64,000 nt of DNA from Hedera helix (lineage: Eukaryota; Streptophyta; Magnoliopsida; Apiales; Araliaceae). Location: positions 7,009,501-7,073,500 of the forward strand of contig OX359275.1 of NCBI GenBank assembly GCA_947179155.2, read 5' to 3'. How positions within the stretch are numbered: the first letter of the stretch is position 1; each line of letters begins with the position of its first letter. Positions 1 through 11,004 of the stretch are shown in pieces. The position numbers were made by a program, and so were the translations under genes. The notes under the pieces are model-generated. The model ran no database searches. It worked only from the letters and a program-made list of their open reading frames with translations, and was not told the DNA's origin.

Positions 1-727
1 TTAAGTTAACTTGGTATGATTAGTTGTTGGAGAATATACATACAATTTATGTATGTATATAATTTCCAAGTATAAGCTTGCAATATCATGTGTTTCATTT
101 CATTTTATCTTCAAAGTGGCTAAGTAAGAGAGTTCATAAGAGAGGAAGAAAGAAGAAGCAAGGGTTTGCTTGGAAACTCAAGGATTGCAAAAAAAATTAT
201 TCAAGAGAAGGGTTATAAGCCATCAAAGTGGAGCATACAACCTTAAGAAGGTTTATTGTAAGAAGGAAGAGAGCTACAAGAATGTATAATTATGTTTAAG
301 CCATAAAACTTGATGTTTATGTATTTAAATGGAAGTTTAAGTGTAGCCATGCAAGTATTCATGATTAAAAGCAAAGATTATGTGTATTATGTGCTATATG
401 TGTAGTTCATGACGAAACCCTAAGCTCAAGAGTGGTAGAACAAAGGTGGTGCACTATTCATGCATGTATTCTAGCTAGAAGTTATGATTTAATGGATGAT
501 CATGTGTTTTATGTTGATAGCTTTGATGAAAACCTAGTTTGAAAGGTTAATCATGTAAGAATTATGTATAAATTCTTGCTAGATAGCATCCTAAGTTCTT
601 AAGTGGAAGAGAAGCATGATTTGTTCATGAAAAATTACAATATTAGGCTATGATTTGTAAATAAACCAAACCATAATCTGTAAAGTACTTTAGAAGATGC
701 ATATAGAAGTTATGTGAATACACAAAG

Positions 728-1492
728 TTGCTAAATGTGTATGTGGTAGGGTATGTGATGCATGGAGTTCAAGGATTGAAGTTGAGTTTAAAAATGGATT
801 AGAGTTAACTTAACAAAATCCAACCAATGTGTGATTTTTGGCCATTTTATGTAATTATAGGTCAAATGAAGCCAAACAACTAAGTTTCATGTAAATACAC
901 GTGTTAGAATCGAATTGGAAGTCGTCTGATGTCTATGACGATAAATGCGGATTTTAAACGTTTAAAAACGTTCGCCGATGAAGTTGCTAAATGTGTATGT
1001 GGTAGGGTATGTGATGCATGGAGTTCAAGGATTGAAGTTGAGTTTAAAAATGGATTAGAGTTAACTTAACAAAATCCAACCAATGTGTGATTTTTGGCCA
1101 TTTTATGTAATTATAGGTCAAATGAAGCCAAACAACTAAGTTTCATGTAAATACACGTGTTAGAATCGAATTGGAAGTCGTCTGATGTCTATGACGATAA
1201 ATGTGGATTTTAAACGTTTAAAAACGTTCGCCGATGAAGTTGCTAAATGTGTATGTGGTAGGGTATGTGATGCATGGAGTTCAAGGATTGAAGTTGAGTT
1301 TAAAAATGGATTAGAGTTAACTTAACAAAATCCTACCAATGTGTGATTTTTGGCCATTTTATGTAATTAAAGGTCAAATGAAGCCAAACAACTAAGTTTC
1401 ATGTAAATACATGTGTTAGAATCGAATTGGAAGTCGTCTGATGTCTATGACGATAAATGCGGGTTTTAAACGTTTAAAAACGTTCGCCGACG
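728..1492 (+). repeat. Three tandem copies of a 256 bp unit
   Basis: The segment starting TTGCTAAATGTGTATG occurs at 728, 984 and 1240, exactly 256 bases apart. Each copy ends with TTTAAACG followed by TTTAAAAACGTTCGCC. Copies differ by only a few substitutions; for example 1330-1372 has CCTACC for CCAACC and an A for T in the 'aattatagg' part. This is a recent unequal duplication inside the presumed LTR. Confidence 0.9.
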
Positions 1493-1649
1493 CTTAAAAT
1501 GAATTATATGAAAAAATTGATCAATTTGAAAACTTTTAAATGTTTTGAAGGCCCATGTATGTCATATATATGTTATATGTGCTAAATGACGTGTTGTAAC
1601 CAAGAAATTCAATTTAGGGACAAAAATAACTTGGAAATTGGAAAGATTT

Positions 1650-1832
1650 TTTTTCCTGAAACAGTGGCACTGCGTTGGGGCGAGGAGATTTTCATTGGAG
1701 ATGGCGCCGGGGCGCAGTGGCATTAAGAAGATCTCTCTAGCAGCGCCTTTAGAGCTCGCCGGGGCGCGGTGTGGCCGAGAGGATCTCGCGGCCAGTAAGG
1801 TTGATGCCGCCGGGGCGCAGTCCTGCTACTTT
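1650..1832 (+). other. GC-rich patch with a repeated GCCGGGGCGC motif
   Basis: In otherwise AT-rich sequence this 180 bp block is strongly GC-rich. GCCGGGGCGC occurs three times (near 1705, 1758 and 1810), each followed by a short -AGT or -GGT. The close spacing and CG content suggest a structural or regulatory element of the LTR. There is an open frame across it, but no recognisable protein. Confidence 0.55.
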
Positions 1833-3033
1833 TGAAAAATAATTCTTTTATGTTCAAAATAAAATGTTTTGATATTAAATGATAGAGACATGTATTATAA
1901 ACCATAAGTTGATAAAAATGATCAATATGGTAGGCATTAAGGTGTAAATGAACGATGTGTTATGTGTTAAGGTTATGTAAAGTTAAATGATAACTTGTAT
2001 AGCAAGATATAACATGCATATGTATATAACTAATGCATGAACTAATATTATGGTAATGTAGGACCCAATCAGGATAAGATATTACCAGTAGAGGTAAATG
2101 AGGATAAAGGCAAGTGTTCTTTTCGAATTCTCTTTTGAAATTCTTGAACATGACTTCTTGTTATGAATTTATTAAGCATTCTAAAGTTCATCCATCATTG
2201 AACTATTATTGAAAAAGGTTGATGCCAATCTTGATTCCAACTAGACATATATAATGATTCATGTGAATTTAGATATTTATTGTTATGTCCTCCAATCCAC
2301 AATGTTGTGGGACAGACTCTATGAAATGCTGTAACAGAATAACCCTAATAAAAAGGGGAATAAATGATAAATGAATATATGTTATGGCGTGGTTGCGTCG
2401 CTAGATGTTTATGTTGTGCACAATATAAAGGTACGATAGGCTGATCACCTATAGTACACATCTAAAATGAAATGCAGTCTTATGACTGACCCCGGGCAGT
2501 ATCAGTATTTATGATTGGTATTGTTCTTAACGAGTTCTTGGTCTTGTGACAGTACAACAAGCAAGTTTCATGTTTCAAGCTAATCATGTAAAGTTTATGT
2601 TATATTTTCATGTTCATTCACAGAACTATTATTGATTCAGCCTCATTATAAATGATTCTATTTTATTATTTCAGAAATATCATGTCATTATTTGATTATG
2701 TACTTACTGAGTTATTTTATGCTCATCCTTACTTTAACATGATATTTCAGCGAAACCTGAACAGGCCGAGGGGTCGAGAACAGATAAAGGAAAGGGGAAG
2801 GCTAGCAAACAGTAGATGCTTATTTATGGAGTTTACATAGATATCATATTTTTGTAATATATTATGTACGAATGTGTTGTATGTATAAAAGTATTTAGAA
2901 CCTAAGAAGAGTTATGTATTATTGTAAATTAAGTTTTATTTTTTAGAATAAATGGATGGGATTGAATGGTAGTGTAGTATCGTGAGCACCGAATCTGTGG
3001 TTCAGGGGACCCGGATTTGGGGGCATCACATGT

Positions 3034-3045
3034 TGGTATCAGAGC
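3034..3045 (+). other. tRNA-Met primer binding site
   Basis: TGGTATCAGAGC matches the complement of the 3' end of plant initiator tRNA-Met, the usual primer for many Ty3/gypsy and Ty1/copia elements. It starts three bases after the 5' LTR end. Confidence 0.9.
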
Positions 3046-3229
3046 TGATAGGTTAAGGGTGGGAAAACCTTAGGAATATGATCTTAAATAATATAGTGAA
3101 ACTCAGTTAGAGTTCTAAGAGGTGAATGGTGGGAATTGTTAAAGTTAAAATTTTCACAATACGTGTTATGTGTAATAGAATTAAGAAAAATTGTATTGAA
3201 CTAAATAATTGTTCTTGTGATTTTATAGT

Positions 3230-3907
3230 ATGCCAAAGATTGGAGAATCTAGTCGGGTAGTAGAAGAAGAATGTAGAGACATTCAGGTAGATGTAATGAC
3301 TACTGTACCAACTATGACAATAGTACCAGCTGAGGATAGTGGATAGGAAAAAGATCTAGATGAGCTGGAATGAGACTCTGATGGGACAATGCCGGATAGT
3401 GAGACATCTAAGCAAAGAGAGGCGGGCCAGGAATGAGTAACTGACCTAATCTAGCAGAACAATGAGTTTGTGGATAGGATATTAGAATTGGAAAGTCAAG
3501 TAGCAGAACGACAAACAGCTGTAGAGCAAAATGAGAATGCAGTCCAAGTATTAGTTAATAGAAATATGGAGCTAGGAGATAAATTGAGGCAAGAAGAATA
3601 GAAAGTTCAAGAACTGAAAAATGATAAGGAAGTCTTGGAGGCTAAGCTGAGGGAGGCAACTACTGAGATAGCTAGGTATGAACAACCCTAGACTAAAGTA
3701 GTAAGGAGGATAAATTTAGTGGAAGGAGAAATAAGGGCTAAGAAAGCCAGAATAGATAGTATGGAGGTAAAGATGGACGACATGAGCTGTGCTTTTTGCA
3801 CAACTTTTAGAAGGGCACAAGATAGGGTGCATTATTATCCTGTAGAGTACGATCAGAATAGAAATACCTTGAGTAAGTGGAAAATGATAGCAATTATAGA
3901 TGAATAA
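3230..3907 (+). pseudogene. Extra coiled-coil ORF upstream of gag (pre-gag ORF)
   Basis: An ATG at 3230 opens a 226-codon frame that keeps phase without indels to the TAA at 3905-3907, apart from six internal stops: four TAG and two TGA. The translation starts MPKIGESSRVV. From about residue 80 to 180 it is rich in E, K, Q, R and L with heptad spacing, as in LESQVAERQTAVEQNENAVQ, which suggests a coiled coil. The C-terminal end has a Cys pair (CAFC). It lies about 185 bases after the PBS and 395 bases before the gag ATG, on the same strand, so it would be the first ORF of the genomic RNA. It is not gag and has no zinc knuckle. Tat/Ogre elements are known to carry an additional ORF here; I do not know of one for this lineage. 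Function unknown. Confidence 0.7.
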
Positions 3908-4301
3908 TACGACGATGTAGTTCGACACGGGATGTTCCTATAGGAAGTTGTAATAGATATGCATGGTCATGTGTAATTATGTGTGTTTGTAATGTAAATC
4001 CCTAGTCTTTTGTTATAAAAAGGGATAAAAAGTATTATGTAACCTCTTTTGTCCTAAGGAGAGAAGTTCTAAATTGTTGTATAGAGTTATATGTAAATCC
4101 TGACTTTTGTTGTTTGAAGGGATGAAAAGTTTATAACAATATGCTAAGTTTGATGTAAGGTGCTAGGCACTAATTATTTTGCATATAAATATAAATCCAG
4201 TTGTTAAATATGTTTTGAAATAACTGTGTGTTTGAGTTAAAATGAGGATGTAATATGTGATTGATAAGATATTGATCATTACATAAAATTGTTAAACAGA
4301 A
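3908..4301 (+). other. Spacer between pre-gag ORF and gag
   Basis: About 390 AT-rich bases with no coding sequence that I recognise. It holds two loosely similar stretches (near 4000-4035 and 4095-4130, each with 'ttttgtt....aaaggga(t)gaaaag'-like sequence), perhaps an old small duplication. It is presumably leader sequence of the element. Confidence 0.5.
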
Positions 4302-5220
4302 ATGCCGCCTAGACGCAGACCGAGTGTTCAACCTCCACTAGAGGAGTCAATAAATGCTCCAGAGGAGCCAGTTAATCCCATGCAACAATTTGTAGACTTG
4401 CTGATGAGAGATTTCCAAAACAGAAATATAAACCCTGCCGGTGATCAATCGGTAACAACTCGGATTACCACATTTAAAGGTTTCAAAGCTGTAGGACCCC
4501 CAGAGTTCAAGAGGACTATGAATCCAGTGGAGGCCCAGAATTGGGTAATTGAAATGAAAAAAGTGTTTGACATAACAAATGTGACAGAAGAACAGAAAAT
4601 GCCTTCGCTACATTCATACTTAAAGGAGAAGCAAATTATTGGTGGATTGCTAATAAAGGAAGATTGGGAACGAGAGCTGTACCCTGGGAAAGATTTAAAT
4701 AAATTTTTTTTGAGACTTACTTTCCTTCAGTAACGCAAGACATGATGGAGGTTCAATTTTTGGAATTAAAGCAAGGAAATATGACTGTGGCCGAGTATGC
4801 AGCTAAGTTCAATGAGTTGGCAAGATTTGCTCCACACCAGATGGACATAGAACAGAGGAAGTCTAAACGGTTTCAATGTTTCAGATCAGAACCTTTGCTG
4901 AAGTGTTAGAAAAGGCTATTTTAGCAGAAGGAGGCAGTGACGCCTTAACAAAATACAAGCAGGAACAACGTAGCGAGAGAAGCGATAGGCCTAATAGAGA
5001 AGGTAGTAGTGGGGGAAGTAACACCAATAAACAAAAGTGGAACAACATCAGTAATACGACTGGGGGTTAATCAGGGAGAATTAAAGAAGAAAATGGAGCC
5101 ATGTCCTAATTGTGGAAAGGGACACTCAGGGGTATGTCTGAAAGGAAAGAATGTCTGTTTTAGATGTGTAGGATGCGGTTGCATTAAAAGATGTGGTGTT
5201 AGGTATCATTCCTATCAATA
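4302..5220 (+). pseudogene. gag of the first gypsy element (broken)
   Basis: The ATG at 4302 opens MPPRRRPSVQPP, a start typical of chromovirus gag proteins. The capsid core follows (PPEFKRTMNPVEAQNWVIEM, then FETYFPSVTQDMMEVQF after a frameshift near 4710, then KQGNMTVAEYAAKFNELARF). Around 5100-5180 lies CPNCGKGHSGVC and a second Cys-rich piece, a degenerate nucleocapsid zinc knuckle. There are at least two frameshifts (near 4710 and 4880) and a stop near 5068. The protein would have packaged the element RNA; this copy cannot make it whole. Confidence 0.85.
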
Positions 5221-6894
5221 ATATAAATGCCTATGTATTATTTGATTCGGATGCTGCCTGCTCCTTTATTTCTGATGAGTTTGCAAAGAAATAGAACTTA
5301 CCCCAAGTAAAGTTAGAAAATGTGTTGAATATAGAAGTAGAAAACAAGGAAGTAATCCAGGTGAAAAATATTCATCGGAATTACTGTCTGACGATAAGAG
5401 GGCACAAGTTAATAGTGGATTTAATTCCTATTCGGTTAGGAGAATTTGATGTAATACTTGAAATGGATTGGTTGTATAACTATGGGGCGGTGATTGACTG
5501 CCAAAAGAAATTTGTGAACCTTCAGACTCCTGCCAAGTCTAAGGTAGTGTTTTATGGTAGTAAGTCGCCACGACAATCTTGTTGTCTGACGATGATGCAG
5601 GCTAAAAAGTTATTAAGGAAATGATGTAAGGGATATTTAGTTCATGTGGTTGATAAACAGAGAATGAGATCAGAAATGGGTTAGATACCTGTAGTAAAAG
5701 ATTTTGCAGATGTATTTTCAGATGAATTGCCGGGTCTTCCACCAGATAGAAAGAGTGAATTTGTGGTAGATCTGGTACCAGGAACAACGCCAGTTTTAAA
5801 GGCACCGTATAAAATGGCTCCAGTAGAATTGAAAGAATTAATGATACAGTTGCAAGAGTTGATGGATAAGAAGTATATCCAACCAAGTTTGTCTCTTTGG
5901 GGAGCACCGATTTTATTTGTAAAGAAGAAAGATGGATCGTTAAGGCTTTGTATCGATTACAGGAAGTAACAATTAAGAACAAGTACCCGTTACCAAAGAT
6001 CGATGATTTGTTTGACCAGCTACGGGGAACCAAGTATTTTTGAAAGATAGACTTGAGAAGTGGTTATCACCAGTTAAAAGTGAGACCTAAGGATGTACCT
6101 AAGACATCATTTGGGACTCGTTATGATCATTACGAGTTTCTGGTGATGTATTTTGGTTTGACGAATGCACAAGCTGCCTTTATGGATTTGATAAATAGAG
6201 TATTTAAACAGTATATAGACAAATTCGTGGTGGTATTCATCGATGACATTTTGATCTATTCAAAGACTTAGGAGGAGCATGTAGAACACTTAAGAATAGT
6301 TTTGGAAAAGTTGAGGGAAGCGAAGTTTTATGTAACGTTCTCAAAATGCGAATTTTGATTAGAAAGAGTCCAATTTCTAGGGCACGTGATTGATCAGGAA
6401 GGGATATCTGTGGATCCAGCGAAAGTTAAAGTAGTAATAAATTGGGAACAACCGAAGACACCTACGGAGGTGCAGAGTTTTCTTGGACTAGCTAGATATT
6501 ACAGAAAATTTATTAAGGACTTCTTAAAGTTGTTAGGACGTCTAACTAATTTAACGAGGAAAGTCGTGAAGTTTGTTTGGTCAAAAAAGTATGAAGAGAG
6601 TTTCATGGAGCTCAAGAAGAGGTTAAGTAAAGCACCTGTGTTGTCATTACCCGACGATACATGAGGATTTGTAGTGGTACAGTGATGTATCGCATAAGGG
6701 ACTTGGTTGTGTGTTGATGCAACACGACAATGTCATTGCGTATGCGTCAAGAGAACTGAAAGACTGAAAAAGGGTATCCTACTCATAATTTAGAATTGAC
6801 AGCAATGGTTTTTGCTCTGAAGATATGAAGACATTATCTGTATGGAGAGAAGTGTGAGATATACACAGACCACAAAAGTCTAAAGTATATTTTT
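5200..6894 (+). pseudogene. Protease, reverse transcriptase and first part of RNase H (broken)
   Basis: Protease: the active-site region reads LFDSDAACSFIS, so the family Gly after Asp-Ser is replaced by Asp; then FDVILEMDWLYNYGAVIDC. RT: FSDELPGLPPDRKSEF, KYPLPKIDDLFDQLRG, DLRSGYHQLKV and the catalytic box FIDDILIYS near 6235-6262, with both aspartates kept. Thumb and linker: FLGHVIDQEGISVDP, SFLGLARYYRKFI. RNase H: LELTAMVFALKI, then TDHKSLKYIF, where it is interrupted at 6895 by a solo LTR; the frame resumes at 10228. Stops and indels occur near 5295, 5680, 5970, 6040, 6271, 6358 and 6664. Confidence 0.88.
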
Positions 6895-8560
6895 TGTAAG
6901 ACCCCGAATTTTATGAAATATAAAATTTAATTTTTCTTCATATATATTTTTTTCATGAAATAGTAAGTGGTTAAATTGACAAAATTGAAAGTTAAGGATG
7001 TTATGTGCAAATTTTATTTTGTCAGACAATATTCATTTGGTCGGAGAATATTCGTTTTGTCGGGGAATATTCGGGTCGTACGACGGCGCCAAAATAACTT
7101 ATTATTGGTGGACCCCACAACGGAATATTTGTCGGATATAGAAAACGACGAAATAACCTTTCTAAATAAAAATAGTCAACGGTGTTAACTGTTAAAATAC
7201 CGGTGATAAAAGAATAGTAGCATACGGTAATTTATGGTATTTTTCTGTAGCACACGGTACTCTACAGTAGCACACGGTATTGCACAGTGTCTCATATTAT
7301 TGGTCTGATAATTGACACTGCATCTGTTGCGCATCATTTCATCAATAATTGTCACTGCATAATATTTTATGTTATCAATTAATAATTGTTGATACACAGT
7401 ATTTTGCATTATTGATTCAATAATTGTCATTACACTATATTTTATATCATTGAGTCAATAATTGTTGCTGCACTGTTTTTAAAATTATTGAACCTAATAT
7501 TTGTCACAGTAACAAATATACTATAATTTATATTATTAAATTAATAATAATCTGTAACGTGTTTATTACATTATTGTTGAATTATTGTTGTAGCATTATT
7601 TTATTTTATATGTAGGACCCACAAGAAGAAAAATAAAATATTAAAAAAATAATAATTATTATTTTATGTGAATAGTAACGTGAATAATAACGTGAATAGT
7701 AAGTGGACCCACTGTGGGGCCCACATGAAGAATGATGAAATTGAATTTGGTTGCTGGGAGAAATGAAAACGTGGGGCGGCTGCTGCTGCGCAGCCTGTTG
7801 AATTTTCAGCACTGGCGTGTAGCACGCCACTCACCTACCATGCATAGTAACTTCTTTTCTCCTATAAATAGCTTGCTCAGTTGAATAGAAAAATCACACC
7901 TAAAACATAAAATTTTTCTATAAGAATTTTATGAGTTTTTTCTGAGAATAGTAAGGTTATCTTGAGTGTTTGAAAGCCAAAAGGAGTGCATGAATTTTTC
8001 AAGTAAGTGTTTTATTAAAGAGTAGTAATTTCATAAATTCCTATTTTTCACGGTATTCATAAATCTTCTCTTAGAAGACTCTTCTTTAAGAAGATTCATT
8101 TTTAAAAGCTTTCTTTGGAAGATTTATTTTGGAATATTATTTTAAAAACTATTTAAAAGTAGTTATATTATACTACAAAAATTATGTTAAATATATATAA
8201 TTTTGATAGTTCATATTATAAGAGTTATCATACACTTTGAAATTTATATGTGGTAATTACTAATTTTATTATAAATATATAGGTTGATCAACCTCATTTA
8301 AATCAATATCCAGTCACGTGTTAAGGTAAGGGATATCATTTTCTTTCATCTTCTATTATTCAAACTTACTATGGTAAGGAATATCATTCTTTTCACACTC
8401 TTAAATTTACTACGGTAAGGGGTATCATTCTTTTCATCATCATAAATGGATATTATTTTCTTTCTTACTGGAAGGGATTATTATTCTTTGATTCTCGAAA
8501 AGAATATCATTTTTTTTCTTACTCATAAGATGTGCCATTTATTTCCATGTATTAAATTTT

Positions 8561-8760
8561 GGGAATAACCTTATGGCGCGGATTACCACATATTGGTGAA
8601 TAACCTTTTGTATTCATTCCTTATTAATCTCTGAGAATAACCTTACGGCGCGGATTACCGCCTGTTTGGTGAATAACTCTTCGTCTTCAAATTGATGAGA
8701 ATAACTTTACGGCGCGGACTACCGCCTGTTGGTGAATAACCCTTTATATTTATTTCTTAA
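8561..8760 (+). repeat. Three imperfect tandem copies (64-72 bp) in the solo LTR
   Basis: The core GGCGCGGAYTACC recurs at 8575, 8647 and 8711, each time flanked by 'gaataac' before and 'ggtgaataac' after. Spacing is 72 and then 64 bases. The young copies at 27-36 kb lack this array. Confidence 0.85.
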
Positions 8761-9434
8761 TTGTCTCTTGTGGAAATAAATTGTCTACACGAATTATCAC
8801 ATGACACTTTTATTCCATATTCGTTTGTAATATCATTTTCTTTCATATTCGTAAGTGATATTATATTCCTTTATACTCATAAGGGATACCATCTTTTTCA
8901 TCTTCCATTATTCAAACTTACTATGGTAAGGGATATTAATTTCCTTCTTAATCAAACCTGCTACGGTAAGGGATATTATTTTCTTTCATACTCCTAAATA
9001 GAAACTTATTATGGAACTATTGCTTCTATAATTCCTAAAAATATTATATGTTCCATAATAGTTGAACTTTATTATTTCAACTGAACCTTCCTATTTTCTG
9101 AACATTTCTATTGAACTGTAACTGTTATTCTGAACTGTGGATCTTAAATATCATTTTTAAATTTCACTCCACATCATGTTGACAATTTGGACATTATTTG
9201 AATCTGCACAAAGTAAACTTCCGATACTTATTGTTTATCATGTTTCTTCTGTTCATCATTTGTATCACTGTTATTTGTATTAATCATCAAGAATCAAGTT
9301 GTTGCGAATATCTGTGGTCGGGGGCACATATGCGATATAATTGTTGAACAGATGATAGGTTAAGGGCGATATAATAGGTTAAAGGCGATACATCTGTTCG
9401 GTGTCTTTTATGACACGTGGTGAATGTTCTCTTT

Positions 9435-9660
9435 GGCCCGTAGTGCAAAGATGAACTATTTTTTGGTATGATTATGACAAAAGGCTGAATCTGGTATAAT
9501 CATGACCGTTTGTGTTATATTGAATATCTCTGGCCCGTAGTGCAAAGATGAACTGTTGTTTGGTATGATTATGACCAAAGGCTGAATCTGGTATAATCAT
9601 GACCGTTAGTGTTATATTGAATGTCTTTGGCCCGTAGTGCAAAGATGAACTGTTGATTTG
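9435..9660 (+). repeat. 97 bp tandem repeat in the solo LTR
   Basis: GGCCCGTAGTGCAAAGATGA occurs at 9435, 9532 and 9629, exactly 97 bases apart; the third copy is partial. Each unit also holds the inverted pair GGTATGATTATGACC / GGTATAATCATGACC, so it could fold. A related array is present, reverse-complemented, at 27620-27750 and 33770-33900. Confidence 0.9.
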
Positions 9661-10227
9661 CATTATTATGATCAGGAACTGTGAATTTGTGTTATCTTGA
9701 CTAATGGTATTTCAGATGATAAAAGTTGATGATGTTTTTCCTAAATAGAGAAACGAGTAGCATTATAGTCTGCATTATTCTTCTAATAGATTGCTCATTC
9801 CGCTGCTATTATTGATCTGAACATTGTTCAAGAATTTAACTGCAGTTTTTGATATAAACATTGTAGTTTATTGTATTATATCAAGAACTCAACTGTTGAA
9901 GGCTAATGATAATTTATTCGTCATTATCTTAGTCATGATATTTCTTACTGGGCTATTTGAGCTCACCCTTTCTTTTGTTCCATTGTTTTTCAACAGAAGA
10001 TTAGAACGTAATTGGGTCTAGCCGGGGAATGGAGTGAGAGTCCGAGGGATAGCTATCGTAGTCTTCACGTGTTGTAAAATAGTGTGATAATAATAATGAA
10101 GACTTAGTTGTGTATTATTATACACTGTATTATTGAACGTTGTTCTACCTTGTAATAATTTTGTTATAGTCTTTTGACAACTCAAGTTTGGGCTGTGTGG
10201 ACCCATATTTGGGGGTGTCACATTTTT

Positions 10228-11003
10228 ACTCAAAATGACTTAAATATGAGGCAGGGGAGATGATTATAATTAATCAGAGATTATGGTTGTGAGATACTAT
10301 ACAAACTAGGGAAAACTAGTGTGGTGGTTGACACCTTAAGTAGGAAGGGTTTGGAAAGACTGGAGATGATAACTGCTCAAGAAGAGCTAATTAAAGAAAT
10401 GGAAAGGATTGAGCTAGAAGTGAAGTATCCGATGGAGTCGGAAGAAAAGTTATATGTTATTGAAGCTCATCCAACGTTATTGGATAAGGTGAAGGAAGCT
10501 CATATTCAAGATCAAGAATGTCATCAAATCAAAAAACACATATCTTATGGGCAGGAGAAAAGGTTCAAAATAGATGATAGTGGTTTGCTGAGATTTGAAG
10601 GAATGGGTGCCAATGGTATCCAAGTTAAAAGATGTGATTTTGAAAGAAGCGCACAGTTCGCGATATTCAGTTCATCTAGGAAGTATGAAGATGTATCAAG
10701 ATCTTCGCCAGCAGTTTTGGTGGCCCAATATGAAGAAAGATGTGGCATAATGTGTTAGTAAATGCCTGACTTGTCAAAGAGTTAAGACAGAACATCAGAG
10801 GCCTAGTGGACTACTACAACCGCTAGAGATCCCAGAATGGAAGTGAGAGCACATTACGATGGATTTTGCAGTGGGACTTCCAACTACGCAGAAAGGTTAT
10901 TATGCGATATGGATGATAGTGGATCGATTAACGAAGTCTGTACATTTCCTGCCGATCAAAATCAAGTTAAATTTGGATCAATTGACAAAACTTTATTAAA
11001 AAA
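10228..11003 (+). pseudogene. End of RNase H and N-terminal two thirds of integrase (broken)
   Basis: It continues the interrupted pol: TQNDLNMRQGR, a linker with VVDTLSRKGLERLE, then the integrase zinc-binding part (FWWPNMKKDVA and CLTCQRVKTEHQRP, after a frameshift near 10640), then PLEIPEWK and the catalytic-core start MDFAVGLPTTQKGYYAIWM, VDRLTKSVHFLPIKIK. It stops after DQLTKLY at about 11003, where LTR sequence begins. The second Asp and the Glu of the DDE triad, and everything C-terminal, are deleted. Confidence 0.85.
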
Positions 11004-11004
11004 G

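Larger units (their letters stand above)
1..3030 (+). repeat. 5' LTR of the first gypsy element (left limit unknown)
   Basis: Bases 2213-3030 recur at 11005-11817 with many small differences, and the right end (GGGGGCATCACA) is followed three bases later by a tRNA-Met primer site, so 3030 is the LTR border. The part left of 2213 is assigned to the LTR by inference only: the other copy is truncated there, so no second copy is available. It holds a 256 bp tandem repeat (728-1492) and a GC-rich patch (about 1650-1830). I see no host gene in 1-3030. Confidence 0.6.
6895..10222 (+). mobile_element. Solo LTR, 3.3 kb, of the Tekay-like family seen at 27-40 kb
   Basis: It starts TGTAAGACCCCG and ends GGGGGTGTCACA, with TTTTT on both sides (6890-6894 and 10223-10227). 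The ends and most of the body match, in reverse complement, the LTRs at 27058-29688 and 33208-35851. Removing it together with one TTTTT restores the host frame exactly (KYIF then TQNDLNMRQ), so the insertion was clean. It holds no PBS or coding domain; an LTR-LTR recombination left one copy. At 3328 bp it is about 690 bp longer than the young LTRs, partly because of internal tandem repeats (8561-8760 and 9435-9660) and a longer run of 'ggtaagggatat' segments. Confidence 0.92.

Noticed and set aside
728..1492. CRISPR-like array
   Set aside because: The repeat unit is 256 bp with no short repeat/spacer pattern, in a plant transposon LTR.
3034..3045. Part of a tRNA-Met gene
   Set aside because: Only the 12 bases complementary to the tRNA 3' end are present, three bases from an LTR end; it is a primer binding site.
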